Shown one piece after another: positions 37,229-49,283 of a DNA stretch of 64,000 nt. The DNA comes from BACL21 sp038141525. GTDB taxonomy: Bacteria > Bacteroidota > Bacteroidia > Flavobacteriales > Flavobacteriaceae. A model generated the notes under the pieces. It did not search any database. It was given only the letters and a program-made list of their open reading frames with translations, and was not told where the DNA came from. The stretch is taken from contig JAYQIF010000001.1 in the NCBI GenBank assembly GCA_038141525.1, positions 1-64,000 on the forward strand, given 5' to 3'. The stretch's first letter is position 1. Each line of letters starts with the position of its first letter. Both the position numbers and the translations under genes were made by a program.

Positions 37229-38293
37229 TTAGTTTAAAAGGTCTTCCCATAAAGGTTTGACCTGAGACCAGTCGTGTAACTCGGCTTTTTTCTGGCAGCA
37301 TGAGTGATGGCTTCAAGATCGAATTGGCCTTGGAGCATTCGGTCTATTATAGTGGCGTATTGGATGGCCATGTCGGATTCTTGACTTTCTGGAATAAGAA
37401 ACCCAGAGCGCTCATTTTCAATTAAATACTTGAGCCCTCCTACTTCGCTGCTGACCACGGGCAGTCCAAGGGCCATTGCCTCAACAACACTCACCGGGGC
37501 GTTGTCTATAGCACTGGTATTGAGAAAAATGGAAGCCTTACCCGCGAGCTGGGTCCACTGCTTTTTTGGGAGTTTACCCGTAAAGTGGACCTTTAGCTTA
37601 TGGGTTTTTCGCGAATTCTTGACACGAGGCTAAACTGCCGTCTTTATCGGGACCTACCATGAAGAGTTCTGCCTCGGGATACTTTTGGGTTAAGGCTTTG
37701 AGAATCTTTAAGGCCAATTGAGGGCGGTAAATGCGGTCAAAGGCGCGGACCCATAATAGTACTGGCTTTTTGACTTTGCGGGCTGTATAGTTTCGGGGGC
37801 GTTACAGGCTCTGGGGCTGATATTGGGTAGTCATTAAGGTTCAGGCCGTTGGGGATCACATGCACAGGCCAGTTTTGCGCGCGGGCGACCTCAGCGAGAT
37901 AGTCTGAAGGGGCGACTAAAGCCTTGGCTTTTTAAAATACTGGCGCGTTATGGAATGAGTGCTGTTCAGGCGTCGGGGCAAATTCCCGCCGTGCAGAATG
38001 GGAATATATTGGGCTCCTTTGAGCCGAATCAGCCATGAGAGCCCGACAACGCCATAAAAGTTCGCGGTGCTATAGGTGTCAATGATAACTCGGGTGTTTT
38101 GGTTAACCTTGATGAGCACAACCCAGATCATATGCATGAGTCGGGTCAGGGCCTTTCGACGACTTGAGGCGAAAATTACCGAATAACCCCAGAGTTGTAG
38201 CTGACTGACCAGCCCAGAAGAGGTGTCTGGAGTGTTATTTTGGTGGTTTTGGGTGGCTGTACCCAGGTATACAACGCGGGGTTTTAGGGCCAT
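37229..38293 (-). CDS. glycosyltransferase, GT4-like (GT-B fold), about four frameshifts
   Basis: Start ATG 38293 (MALKPRVVYLGTATQ). Pieces in order: GLVSQLQLWGYSVIFAS, ILHGGNLPRRL, APSDYLAEVA, WPVHVIPNGLNL, VLLWVRAFDRIYRPQLAL, AELFMVGPDKDGS, HFTGKLPKKQW, FLNTSAIDNAPVSVVEAMALGLPVVSSEVGG, ending at TAA 37229. Frame changes lie near 37925, 37795, 37615 and 37265, each at or beside an A or C run. Corrected length is about 354 residues. The start overlaps the wzy end by ten bases. Confidence 0.8.
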
Positions 38294-39630
38294 GTTTCTT
38301 CGGGGGATGTTTCTTCGTTGGGGATGATTTGTAAAAGGGCCAAACCGTAAATAAAAGCAGGCATTGCAATACGCATGGCGCTGTGATTTATGGTCAAAAA
38401 CCAAAACGCGACAAAGGCGTAAACATAAACATTACTGCGATCAGTAAAGCGCATCTATTGGGGCGATAAGTAAGATCAAAAGGGCCAAAATCCCAAAACT
38501 TCCATGCTCTGCCAGCAGTCTTGAGATTTCATTATGCGATGCAGTTCCTTCCAATCCTTCCTCGGCGCGTAATTCTTTTCCTTTACCCACCCCAACACCC
38601 AGCACCGGATTTTGCAAAAACGCCTCAAGTTCTATGTTCGCCAGTTGAGCACGACCTGTAGTTAGTGTTGCTTTATCGCGACCACGCGCGTCTTGATTGG
38701 CGTAACGCTTATTGAGCAGGCCGTCTGTGGTTAGCGAGACCAAAGACCAAATAACCAGGAAAAGAAAGGACAACACCCGGTTTTGACCAACCATTTCATG
38801 CGCTCCAGCCCATCAGATTTGAGCAAAAAATAAATTAAAAATAAGGCCATACATAAAACCGACGCTATCATGCCTCCCCTAGAAAAAGTCGCCAAACCGC
38901 GATAGGTAAACACAGCCAGCAAGAGAATAAGTCTACCAGATTATAGAGGCGATCTTTTATAGTAAATAATCTACTAAACAATAGAAACATGCCCAGACCA
39001 ATAACCGTAGACACCTGATTAGGACCAAATCCCCCTGAAGTCGCAAAATTCGATCCTGTTCCTGTAATCACCTCTTCTAGACTAGGTGCGTATAAAATGA
39101 CATAAGTCACCATGGCCACCAAGGGATAAATCAAAAGCTCTAAGACTGTTTTGAAGCGCTGCTGCGTGATCGGGTTTTGATAGCCATACAAAGCTGAAAT
39201 CCCGAGACAAACCGGGCCCGATAGATTAAAGCCTAAGGCGTTACCGAATTTGGCGTTAAAGGAAAGGTTTATGGCCGCCATCAATATTCCGGGAACCAAA
39301 CATAACAAATAGAACAAATAAGGCCATGAGGCCCTTTGGAAGCCCCTGTAAAACATGCCTAAGGCTCAAAAAGCCAATCACCACATATTTGGCAAATTCA
39401 TAAGAAAAAGCCCCACCAGTCATTCGCGAAAACACTTCAAAACCGGCGATATATGCAGCGCCTAAAAGGGCGTGATTATCATGGTTAGCGGTTCTGATAA
39501 TCATCATCAGGAAATACACTATGGCCAGAAGCATCACGTATTTTATTACCGGCGGATACAAAATACCCAAAAAGCCCAACCCCACATGTGCCGCTAAAAG
39601 GGTGATATAAGTATTAAAGCGGGTTTCCAA
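38284..39630 (-). CDS. O-antigen ligase/polymerase family protein (Wzy/WaaL-like), several frameshifts
   Basis: About 448 residues with 10-12 membrane helices. The Wzy_C loop is clear: ATFSRGGMIASVL, then FLQNPVLGVGVGKG...ASHNEISRLLAEHGSFG. Start TTG 39630 (METRFNTYITLLAAH), end TAA 38284. Frame breaks fall near 39300, 38890, 38770 and 38445. The protein polymerises repeat units or joins them to lipid A; which one cannot be told. Confidence 0.8.
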
Positions 39631-39634
39631 TAAT

Positions 39635-40813
39635 CTAAAGTGCTTTATAAAATTCTATGAGCTGCGGAATTACTGCAGCTTCACTGTAATTGGCGTTAAC
39701 ATGTGCCTTTAATTTTTCGGCTTTTGCTGTTGCGGTTTCATATTCTTGTATGTCTTTGACAAGAGCCAAAAAAAGTTTTCTGAGCACCGGGTAGTACGGA
39801 CTAAAGCAAGATCCTGCGACGACTTCTTTACATGCCCCAACATCAGTGGTCACAACAGGCAATCCTGCAGCGGCATATTCGAGTAAAGCCATGGGCAAAC
39901 CTTCAGAAACAGAAGACAGCACGCCTATTTGGGCTTGCTGCAGTAAGCCTTGTACATCCTCCACTGCTCCATAAAAATAAACTTGATTGAGGGCTCGAGC
40001 GGTAACCTCATGTCTTATTTGATCCGCGTAATTCGGGTCAGACTCAGCCCCGATCAAATGCAAACTAACATTCGGATAATTTTGAGATAATTGAGTAAAG
40101 GCACGAATTAAGGTCAAATGATCTTTTTGAGGGCGAAGATTGGCCACACAGATAATTTTAAATCCATCCGGGCCTTGGAGTATTGTTTGGTTTGTTTTTG
40201 GGGTATTGAACTGGTCTGGATGATCAATCTTTACACTCTCGATTTCAGGTTCGATATGACTCGATATAGCCTGCTGTTGAGCCGTCAGTCCTTCATGTCT
40301 TAATTCTGAGTTTAAATCGCCTATTTCAATGAAATTAGGCAGGTAAATAGCGTTTTTGTGCTGCAGTTTATTTTGAGCCCATTCTCGCAAAGTTTCGTTA
40401 ACTGAAATAATACCGCTAAAGCGGTTGATGATTCTTTTTAAACCTTTAATGGGACGCTGCTCTATGCGCTCAAACTCACCGTAATGGTCATGCCAAACCA
40501 ATTTGATCTTGGGAAAAAGCAAACCCATTAACCCGGCCAAAAATACCGATGTGGTGTGCGCATGAATCAGGGTAATTTTCTCTTTATAAATGAACTTCAC
40601 CAGGCGCAAAATAGGCAGTGGATTCCATTTGCTACTGCGATTAAGACTTTTAGCTCTTAAATGAGGATTTAATTGATGAATCAAAGTGCCATCGTATCGC
40701 GTGGTAATTAAATGGGAAGGAATGTTTTTTTTACTCAGTCCGTTGGCAATATTTACCGCCATTAGCTCTGCGCCACCTGGTCTTAGGGTATCAATGAGTT
40801 GAAGGACCTTCAA
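39635..40813 (-). CDS. glycosyltransferase family 4, intact
   Basis: 392 residues, GT-B fold: N-terminal LRPGGAELMAVNIANGL, IHAHTTSVFLAGLMG, VWHDHYGEFER; C-terminal ICVANLRPQKDHLTLIRAF, LHLIGAESDP, GVLSSVSEGLPMALLEYAAAGLPVVTTDVGA with the EX7E motif. Start is TTG at 40813-40811, overlapping the upstream stop TGA (TTGA). One of the few locus genes without a frame break. Acceptor and sugar unknown. Confidence 0.92.
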   Translation of the reverse strand: MKVLQLIDTLRPGGAELMAVNIANGLSKKNIPSHLITTRYDGTLIHQLNPHLRAKSLNRSSKWNPLPILRLVKFIYKEKITLIHAHTTSVFLAGLMGLLFPKIKLVWHDHYGEFERIEQRPIKGLKRIINRFSGIISVNETLREWAQNKLQHKNAIYLPNFIEIGDLNSELRHEGLTAQQQAISSHIEPEIESVKIDHPDQFNTPKTNQTILQGPDGFKIICVANLRPQKDHLTLIRAFTQLSQNYPNVSLHLIGAESDPNYADQIRHEVTARALNQVYFYGAVEDVQGLLQQAQIGVLSSVSEGLPMALLEYAAAGLPVVTTDVGACKEVVAGSCFSPYYPVLRKLFLALVKDIQEYETATAKAEKLKAHVNANYSEAAVIPQLIEFYKAL

Positions 40814-41997
40814 AATAGTTGTTTAATCTCTTTGGCCAAGCGTTCAGTGGTATATTGACGTGACCAATTTGCCCCCAATTGACTTTTCATATTGCATTGT
40901 TCAGGATCTTCCAGGAGCGATATTACTTGACTGGTATCTTGAGCGAGATCCAAAGACAATAGCTGACCTCTTCTGGCCATGATCGATCATCCATGGAACA
41001 CAAGAAATTGGAGTAACCAGTGGTATCGCTCCCCAAAACATGGCCTCCGCCACCGCTTTTGGCCAGCCCTCTGATTGACTGGGCAGGATCAGAAAATGAG
41101 ATTTTTGGTAGGCCTTTATGAGCTCGTCTGAATCAACATTACCCTTGAGCGTAACCCTATTCTGTAACCCATGCTGGATGATCAGATCTTCGAGTGTTTT
41201 GCGCTCGGGACCATCCCCATAAAATGTAAGCCTTAAACTGTCTGCTGTTGGGTGATGGCTGCTCAGGGCTTTTTCTTTTGTTGACCCTAACTTTTTAAGT
41301 AAATGATGGAAAAGCTCGAGCGCGTATATCGGTCGTTTGCCTGGTGAAAGCGTCCCAACAAAAAGAAACTCTATGGGACCATCCCATTGACGCTGAGGCA
41401 CTTTGATTTTGGTCATTTGTTCACTGTAAGAGGCCGTAAAAAATGACTTTATATTTTTGGGCTGATTCGGCCAATCTCCATAAACCAATACTTTGGTATT
41501 TCGGGTCAAAAAGGTATTGGATAAAATCCATTTTTGAAGCCGATAACTCAGAGGCTGCTTCGCCTTTGGATCCCAGTTACCCGCGTATTTTACAGTTTTT
41601 GGTGTTTTGGGAAAAACATTTGAACGAAACAACCCAGAAGTCCGATGTTTCCCGGGCAACGCAAATGAATGTGACGAGCAGTTGAGCATTCTCGATAAAT
41701 CTGAATTAGAGTTTTTGGTGTATTTAAAATACTCTTTAATCCATGGCTCACACTCTTGAAATGAAGTGTTGACAGTGGCTTGTGAATCAGGTTTTTGTGA
41801 CTATAGGCGGTGAGAATCTTTTGTTTTTTTTCAAAGGTCTCATCATTTTTCGTCTGATCATCAAGTGGAGAAATAACCGTCACCTTCGAAAAAAAATTGG
41901 CCCACAAATTCACCTCCCGTACATAGGGCGCATAAGACAAGACCTTATTGTTATGAATCAAGTGCGGCGCGTGAGAAATGATGAGTAAGGATTTCAA
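40810..41997 (-). CDS. glycosyltransferase family 4, two frameshifts
   Basis: About 395 residues after correction near 41600 (CFVQMFFPK into TPKTVKYAGNW) and near 40975 (WMIDHGQ into GQLLSLDLAQ). GT-B marks: LLIISHAPHLIHNNKVLSYAPYVREV, EFLFVGTLSPGKRPIYALELF, LTFYGDGPERKTLE, FLILPSQSEGWPKAVAEAMFWGAIPLVT. Start TTG 41997. The stop lies inside the TTGA overlap with the next gene. Confidence 0.83.
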
Positions 41998-42030
41998 TTG
42001 CCTTTATGCGGTTTTTTTTGCAAATTCGGT

Positions 42031-43006
42031 CTAATCCACAAGTTCAAAATAACCGATTTTACGACCAATCGTTTCCATTAATGCATGACCGCGTTTTGGC
42101 CCCGTAATGACATTTGTGGCGCGCACTGATAGTAATAACAGTGTAATGGCGTGCCACTTAAACCGATCTTTTAGCGATGGCCTTGGATTTTTTATACGCC
42201 AAACATAATATCCATTGCGGACCACCATGCGGCCATACTTAAACATATTGGGACGTCCTGCTAGGTTCGTGATGATGCTCTAATTGTGCATTTGTATTGA
42301 TATAAAGTTTCCCCAATTGAGCCGCTCTGAGACTAAAATCGGCATCTTCATAAAGCCCATATCCTTGAAAAAACTCAGAGAATTGAATTTTATCGAAGAG
42401 GGATTTTTTAAAAGACATCGCCATGCCGATTAGCAAATCGACTTCATAGGTCAGACCCGAGGCGGAAGTAAACTACTTCGCCCATGACCAAATGAAGGCA
42501 TTTTACCGGGCGACAAATCAGAATTTAATCCAAAAAAGCTTCTTAATCTATCGCGAAGTGGTTCATTACGAATATATCCATCACAATAGAACTTACCTCT
42601 TTGAATTTTAGCTTCTGTTCGCCATAAATCCCATTTAACCTCATTGATAGCATATCCACCTACCCCAACACATCTATTTTCCGAATTCAAATGTATTTAT
42701 GATTTGCTGAAAATAGTCTGGTTTTAAAATCACATCATCATCTAAAAAACAAATTACATCCATCTCAGGACTAACTTTAGACAAGCCAAAGTTTCTCTGT
42801 TTTGTAAGGCCGCGCTCCGATGCAGAGACGTGATAATAAGTCAAAGGCAACTTAAAATTATTGTCCGCCAGAGTCTCATTCTTTTCATGGGATGCATCTA
42901 CAACAAGGATTTCGTCCGGAAGCAAATCTTGATTCTCAACAGAAACCAAGAGCCGGGTGATCGACTTTGAACGGTTGTAAGTACAAACAATTAGGGCAAA
43001 TTTCAT
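42031..43006 (-). CDS. glycosyltransferase family 2, about three frameshifts
   Basis: Corrected length is about 324 residues. GT-A marks: FALIVCTYNRSKSITRLLVSVENQ, DVICFLDDDVIL (DxD), then VGVGGYAINE, GMAMSFKKSLFDKI, FFQGYGLYEDADFSLRA. Frame breaks near 42680, 42450 and 42240. Start ATG overlaps the stop of the upstream gene (ATGA). Confidence 0.8.
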
Positions 43007-44541
43007 ATCGATTCTTTCAATCTATTGGCCCAATAAACACTTTGCTTCCAATGTTTTTGAAATTTTTTTAGATGTCCTAATAGCTCCGGGATAGTTTTGT
43101 TTCGAAGATTTTTTAAAAAGTAAATATATTTATAGCCTTTACGCTGCCAAGGGGTTTTGATGGAGCAGATTAAATAGCATGACAGTTGGCGAAGGTTTAG
43201 GAATAATTCTTTCTGAGTCCCATGGTTTATTTAATTTTTGACGAAATCCACCTGACTGGTGCTTTATAATGTAAAATTGAAGGTTCGCTGAAGTAAATAA
43301 TATCATGACCATTTTTGCGTAATCTCACCAAAATCACTGTCTTCACCAAAGCCAAATTCAAATCTTTTATCGAAAAAAGAATCTTTAACGGCGTCTGTTT
43401 TAACAAGACAACAACCAGAACCAAAGCCACCCCATTGACAATTTTCATTTTTTTCGATTCCTCTTTTTCGATCACCTTGAATACACCGACATTAGACTTC
43501 TGTGATTTTAATTTGCTCAATCCTTTTCAATGAAATCGGATTCAATGCTGATATCATCGTCTGCATAAAAAAAGCCAATTTGATGTAACCTGGTTTAAAC
43601 CAATATTTCTTGCATTACAAGCACCAAATTCATTAATACAACGATGAATTATCTCGAAAGGCCAAGATTCATTCATTAAGATAATTCAATTCAACTACCT
43701 TTTGGTCTTTGCTCAATAATGATGACTCGTTTTGGCAGTAAAGATTGATTTTTAAGATCATTTAAAAACCCATACAAATATTGGGGTCTCCCTAATGTGG
43801 GTATCAAAACATCAACCGATTCACCCTCAATTTTACAATTAATTATTTCAGTGTTATTAATCCAACCTTCATTCCGAAAATTCAGAGTTTTTTTCTGGAT
43901 GAATTGACTGTCAATAAAATCAAAAAACTCTTTCCTTAATGAAATCAAAAAATGAAAGGACAATAGGTAACTCCAAAAGGGTTTATAATTTTTTTTCAAA
44001 AAATAAAATAATTCACTGAATGACATTTTTTTTGTTGCCCTTAGCTCGAAGTGTTTTTTGAAAAGCATTGGCTGGGAATAGCATCGCAATCCCAAAGGCA
44101 TATTTTGTTCGATAAAAACATTAAGAAAAAAAAAGTCAAAATCGAGTTTCTTCATTCAACAATATATCAATACCTTTAAATAAATCTTGAGATGCTAGTC
44201 CAACTTATCGAAGACATAATCCAAGTAGGATATTTAACATGCTTTGAAACATTGACAAATACAGATTGATCCACTAATCCAATTTCTGGAGGGATGTAAT
44301 CCATTTGTTCAGGCGCAAATGAACATATTTCATAGGGCAGCATATCGTAATTCATAATGAATTCCATATCCAAATACTCATAATAATCTACATGAATCCA
44401 TACTAACCTCGAATCCCGATTATTTTGGGATATTTCAATTATTTGCTGAGCCAGATTCTTTTTTTGATCAAAGGATTCTAAGGCATTACCTTCGACTCTT
44501 ATAACCCTTTTAAAATCGTGAACTAAAGTAATAACAGACAT
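43003..44541 (-). CDS. two-part protein: unknown N-terminal region plus GT2 glycosyltransferase, many frameshifts
   Basis: Corrected length is about 512 residues. Residues 1-240 (MSVITLVHDFKRVIRVEG, LVWIHVDYYEYLDMEF, QDLFKGIDILLNEETRF, FFFLNVFIEQNMPLGLRCYSQP) match no domain I know. From about 43816 a GT2 domain follows: VDVLIPTLGRPQYLYGFLNDL, CNARNIGL, WLFYADDDI, SGCCLVKTDAV, FGEDSDFGE. The C-terminal helix region ends at a TGA overlapping the next ATG. At least four frame breaks, around 44170, 43690, 43530 and 43310. It could also be two genes, but no stop-start pair fits naturally. Confidence 0.65.
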
Positions 44542-44549
44542 TTACAAAC

Positions 44550-45693
44550 TTATCTAATATATGTTTTGTAAAATCTTAACGATTCAGATGCAATGACCTC
44601 ATTACTAAATTTGTTAACAGCACTTTTTCGCGCATTTTTTCCGAGCTGACGCACGCGATTAGGATCATTGAGCAGCGTAATTACATGCTCAGCAAATTGA
44701 TCATGATCTTTTGGATGTGCCAAAAGTCCATCAACTCCATGGTTCACAAGCTCAGGACCCCAGCCCACATTTGAAGCTACAACGGCCTTCTCCATAGCCA
44801 TAGCCTCAAGCCACGAAAGTGGAAAAGCTTCAGCAAAAGAAGGAAAGACACAAATTGTTGCCTTTTGGATTTCCTCTCTAAGATCTTCCGGGGTTTTTGG
44901 TCCAATATAATGAACATTTTTTATGGCTTTTGAGTCAAAAAGGGGTTGCATCAAAGCCCAAGTGGAATTTGACCCTGAAGTAATATCCGCACTGTCATTA
45001 CCTACCAGAATAAGTTCTACTGAAGGATTGGATTTCTGGATAATGATTAAATATTTTTGGTAATTCCAGAACCCACTTTTTTCGGATTAAGGTCCCAAAA
45101 TATAGAATTCGTGCTTTTTCTACCCTATTCTGATCTGGAGTGAATTCATGAACATCTATTCCATTGTGAATGACTCGATAATTAAATGGTAAATCAAATA
45201 TTTTTTGGATTGTTTTACCCGTAAATGCGCTGACGCTGATTATGCCATTTGCTTTTCTCAAGGCTCGCCGCTCATGAAATCTGTTGATCCATTTTGAGGG
45301 ACGACCTTCTATATGACAGAAATAAGTGTCTGAACCATTCAAACGAATAACCACAGGACATTTTTTGGGCTGAATAAAAGAGGTGATTCCCGTCCAATCG
45401 GGAGCCTCAACTATATCGTCTTTCACCAGAATTCATGAAGACTATCAATAATTCGTTCTAACTTTTTTCGTGTCAGCCACCAGGAAAGTCCTTTTAATTT
45501 GACATTTTTTATACGCCGAATAATGACTCCAGAATCATCAATAACTTCTTCGACAGGCTGTTGGTAAAGTAACACGGTCACTTTATGCCCCATTTCATTC
45601 AAAGCGCGTGCAAGATATTTAATACTACTCCCAATGCCCCCTGATCCGCCAATTTGGGGTGAGGGTATTCTGGGTGAGAAAAGCGATTTTCAA
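44550..45693 (-). CDS. glycosyltransferase family 4, about three frameshifts
   Basis: Start TTG 45693 (MKIAFLT), then IPSPQIGGSGG, LARALNEMGHKVTVLLY, VVIRLNGSDTYFCH, IISVSAFTGK, YRVIHNGIDVHEF, ILYFGTLIRKK, VELILVGNDS, ICVFPSFAEAFPLSWLEAMAMEKAVVASNVGWGPELV. Breaks near 45665, 45425 and 45000-44960. About 380 residues corrected. Start overlaps the upstream stop as TTGA. Confidence 0.82.
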
Positions 45694-46767
45694 AAAGTAA
45701 TCAGTTTAAAATACTCCTCCACCATAAAATCAAGTGTGAACTGCTCGGGATCAATCGGCTGGATTGGTCCTTATTAGTTTATTTTCTAACGTGATACAGC
45801 GGGTTATAATTTCTCCTAAAGCCTCAATGTCTCCTGGCTCAAAAAGAAACCCGTTAACTCCGGAAGTAACGACTTCTGGAGTACCACCTACAGGAGTCGT
45901 GATAACAGGAACTCCAGCGGTTAAGGCCTCAAGAATAGATAAACTCATGCATTCCATATAGGTGGGCTGTATTAAATAATCATAATCTTTGTAGCGCTCT
46001 ACCACCGCGGTACTTCCAAAAAATTTAAAGTTATCGGTACAGTCCAATTCAATAACCTGATTCTTTAACTCCTGTTCCATTGGCCCGGAGCCGTATACGT
46101 CGATGACAATTTGATCTTTGATTGGACCCTCGAGCATAGAGACCGCCCTAATTAAATCCTGAATCCCTTTTGACTTTCTTAAATGTGACACCACCATAAA
46201 TTTGGGTGGTTTCGAGAAAGTGTTTTCTTTTTTAATCGGAATGGATTCCAGTTTCACTCCGTTATAAATGGTTTTGGTTTTATATGAAACGCTTTGACCA
46301 AAATCTCGAATAATTTCCAAAGAAGTGTTTTTGGACACGCCAATAAAAAAGTCCACATAAGTGCTATACAGCAATCCCTTTATTCTTTTTTTAAGCGTTT
46401 TGAAAAACCTATAGCCTCCATAAGGTCTTGGATTGTGATCCACCTGAATCAAGCTTTTAATTCCAATTCTTTTGACATCTTTTGCAAAAAAAGTTGAGAG
46501 CTCAATAAAATGGGTCATGACCATATCGTAGGACTTATCCTGTGTTTTGACATGGTTCAAGAAAAAATGTTCTATCGATTTGTATTCGGTGCTAATGATT
46601 GTTAATTGTGGATAAGCGCCGTGGTTGGCAGGCATTGGGGAAAAACCAATCAACATCGATTCCTTGATCTTTGCATTTGGCATCAAAAGCCCAAAAAAAT
46701 GGTCCATACCACCTACTCTGTGCTCCAGTAGTTCGTATTGACAGATTAGGGCAATTCTTCGATTCAA
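45690..46767 (-). CDS. glycosyltransferase family 4, one frameshift near the end
   Basis: About 358 residues. ALICQYELLEHRVGGMDHFF, IQVDHNPRPYGGYRF, YNGVKLESIPI, KFMVVSHLRKSKGIQDLIRAV, IDVYGSGPMEQEL, YLIQPTYMECMSLSILEALTAGVPVITTPVGGTPEVV. A break near 45760 moves the tail to PIDPEQFTLDFMVEEYFKLITF. Start is TTG 46767, overlapping the upstream TGA (TTGA). Confidence 0.87.
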
Positions 46768-48153
46768 TGCACAAGGGATTTTAACGCTTTGGCTGTTTCC
46801 ATTGAAGTCTTTTCTATCGATACACCAATTTGTTGATCGATAAATGCCGACTGAGCTACTTATCTGGTCCTTTTATCAAGGCATTTTGTATTGAGCTCAT
46901 TAATTGCTTTTGATTACAGGCAAGCTCAGTGGCCTTTGAATCGAGGAGCAATTTGATATGTGCATAGTCTAAAAACTTCTGATCGTCTCCAAGTCCATTT
47001 GAACCATTACCCATTACAGTATTGATCACTGGCTTTCCATGGAGCATAAAATCTAAACTCATGGTCGAAAGCATGTTGATATTCAGATCACTAAACTGTA
47101 AAATACTTTTAAGATCACCTAAATCTTGCTCTGAAGGGATGCGTTGGGACCATGATTCTTGATGATCTGAACGCAACAGTGTCCATTGCGGAACATTCCA
47201 CTTAATCCACGGGAACTCGTTTTTTAACTGCTCAAATCGATCAGCTGACTCGGCCGGTGAGGTACGTATCAATAAATTACAGTTTGGGATTTGATCGTCC
47301 TGAATTGCCTCAGCAATTAAACCGATATAATAAGGATCATTGGGACTCGTAGACACATCGCCACAACTGTAACAAATCGTTTTTAATTCAGGATTCAAGC
47401 CAAATTGTGCTGTAAACTCCTCCTTTTGGTTCTTTGATATCGTTTCATGGCATAAGGCGCAAATTGGGGAGTTCCGACAATGCTAATCTGACTTGACTTT
47501 ACTCGTGAGTAAAACTGCAAAAGATCATTTTTCATCTGATTACTCCAGACCAAATAATGATCAAAGTTTGCCGCCATCCGACCTTTAGAAGCCAAATTAT
47601 CCCAACTAAAAATAAAGGCTGCGGCTGGGATTTTTCTTTGCTTAGCCGCGGCGACTAGAGGGGCAATAAAGGGTGGTCGTTGATGGGTAAAAAACAACAA
47701 ATCACAAGAGTTTTGGGTTAAAAGCCTTTCACTTTCAAACGCGGCTTTTGAGTTTTGAAAACTTTTAAATCTGTAATTTTTCAAAAAACTGGATACTACT
47801 TTCAGAATTGAAAAAAATTCTGTAATTAAATAGATTAGCCTTGTAGCGATACCTCGTGTAGACCAATTTCGATTGTAATTGGTCTTTAGGTTATCCTGAA
47901 TGCCGTGATTGCCGCGGCGGTTTCGCTTTAGGTGTGCAATTTCTTTGGCCTTTCGAAAAAACCAGGTGAAAAAAGACTCCTGAAGTGCCTCGATTTCAAT
48001 GATTTTATGATTTAATCCGCGAAATACTTCTTTGGGTAAATAGGAAAAAATGACCACCTCATCGAACTCATTTTGAGCCGCTGTTAAAAAATCGCTCAGT
48101 ATAAAATTACGATACCCTACTCCGTCGGTTATGACCAGGCCGAGTTTCCTCAT
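46764..48153 (-). CDS. probable GT-B glycosyltransferase, two frameshifts
   Basis: Corrected length is about 462 residues. GLVITDGVGYRNFILSDFL, DLLFFTHQRPPFIAPLVAAAKQ, AAFIFSWDNLASKGRM, YLVWSNQMKNDLLQFY, ISIVGTPQF, then KTICYSCGDVSTSPNDPYYI and a C-terminal NINMLSTMSLDFMLHGKPVINTVMG. The layout recalls capsule or CDP-glycerol-type GT-B transferases often found beside nonulosonic acid genes. Start ATG overlaps the neuC stop (ATGA). Breaks near 47397 and 46857. The exact family is uncertain. Confidence 0.7.
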
Positions 48154-49283
48154 AAATCATTAAACTCTTTTTGTGGGCTAGTTATCCAAATTTGATCTGA
48201 TTTTAAAACCTCTAAAAAATGTTGGGCAGCACCGGTTTGGCCGAATTCTTTGTTAATGGTCTGGGTTCGCTCAGATTGGTCTAGGCTATTAATCGCCTGT
48301 AAAATTAATTTCTTTATCACAGCGGCAATTCAAAATAGAATCTGCCATAGCACGCTTATTTTGACGTGAACCAATATTAATTGTTGGAACACCATAATAT
48401 GGTGCTTCGCGTACTCCCGCACTACTATTGCCTATAACGAATTCTGAATTTTTGAGCAAAGTCAAAAAATATTCGAATCTCAGTGAGGGAAATAAACGGA
48501 AATTATGATGATCCAAGAACACGCTGGAGTTCCTTAAGAATGATTTTACTCCCATTGTCGTTATTGGGATAAACCATGACATATTCTTTTGGCTGGCCAA
48601 AAGGCATCAACAAAGGTTTTGACATCATGTTCTAGCTGATCTAATTCTGTGGTAATGGGATGAAAAAGGGCAATAGCAAATGACTCAAAGTCAATGTTAT
48701 AATAGGACTTAACTTGATGTAAGTCGGGCAGATTTTTTGAAAACATGACATCTAAATCTGGCGAGCCAATGGTATGAATCGTTTCAGGATATTTCCCCAT
48801 TTGAATGAGTCTATTTTTTGCCTCATCATTGGAAACAAAATGAATATGACTGAGTTTACTGGTTGCGTGACGCATAAGCTCATCAATTGTCCCCGAGCGC
48901 TCCCCGCCTTCGATATGTGCCACAAGATAGTTATTCATAGAACCGACAATAGAAGCAGCCAAAGCCTCCAAACGATCTCCGTGAATAACGATCATATCGG
49001 GTTTGATTTCACGAACATAATTAGAAAACCCATTTATGGTGTTGGCCAAAGTGACATCCATAGTGGCCTCATCAGAATGGTTGTAAAACGTATGAACATT
49101 TGGGTAACCGCAGCGCTCAATTTCAATTAAGGTGTAGCCATATTCATCCATAAGATGCATGCCGGTCACAAATAAAAAAACCTCAAACTGATTATCGGGT
49201 TGCAGGATATCAATGAGTGACTTGATTTTACCGAAATCAGCGCGTGTACCAGTAAGAAAGACTATTTTTTTGGGGTTATTCAA
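48150..49283 (-). CDS. neuC: UDP-GlcNAc 2-epimerase, hydrolysing, about three frameshifts
   Basis: Converts UDP-GlcNAc to ManNAc and UDP, the first step to sialic acid. Start TTG 49283 (MNNPKKIVFLTGTRADFGKI). Visible: IVIHGDRLEALA, AHIEGGERSGTIDELMRHA, HFVSNDEA, GSPDLDVM, YVMVYPNNDNGSK, IGNSSAGVREAPYYGVPTINIGSRQ. Breaks near 48600, 48540 and 48305. Corrected length is about 377 residues. It overlaps neuB by eight bases. A 4-amino variant substrate (legionaminate-like pathway) cannot be excluded. Confidence 0.9.
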
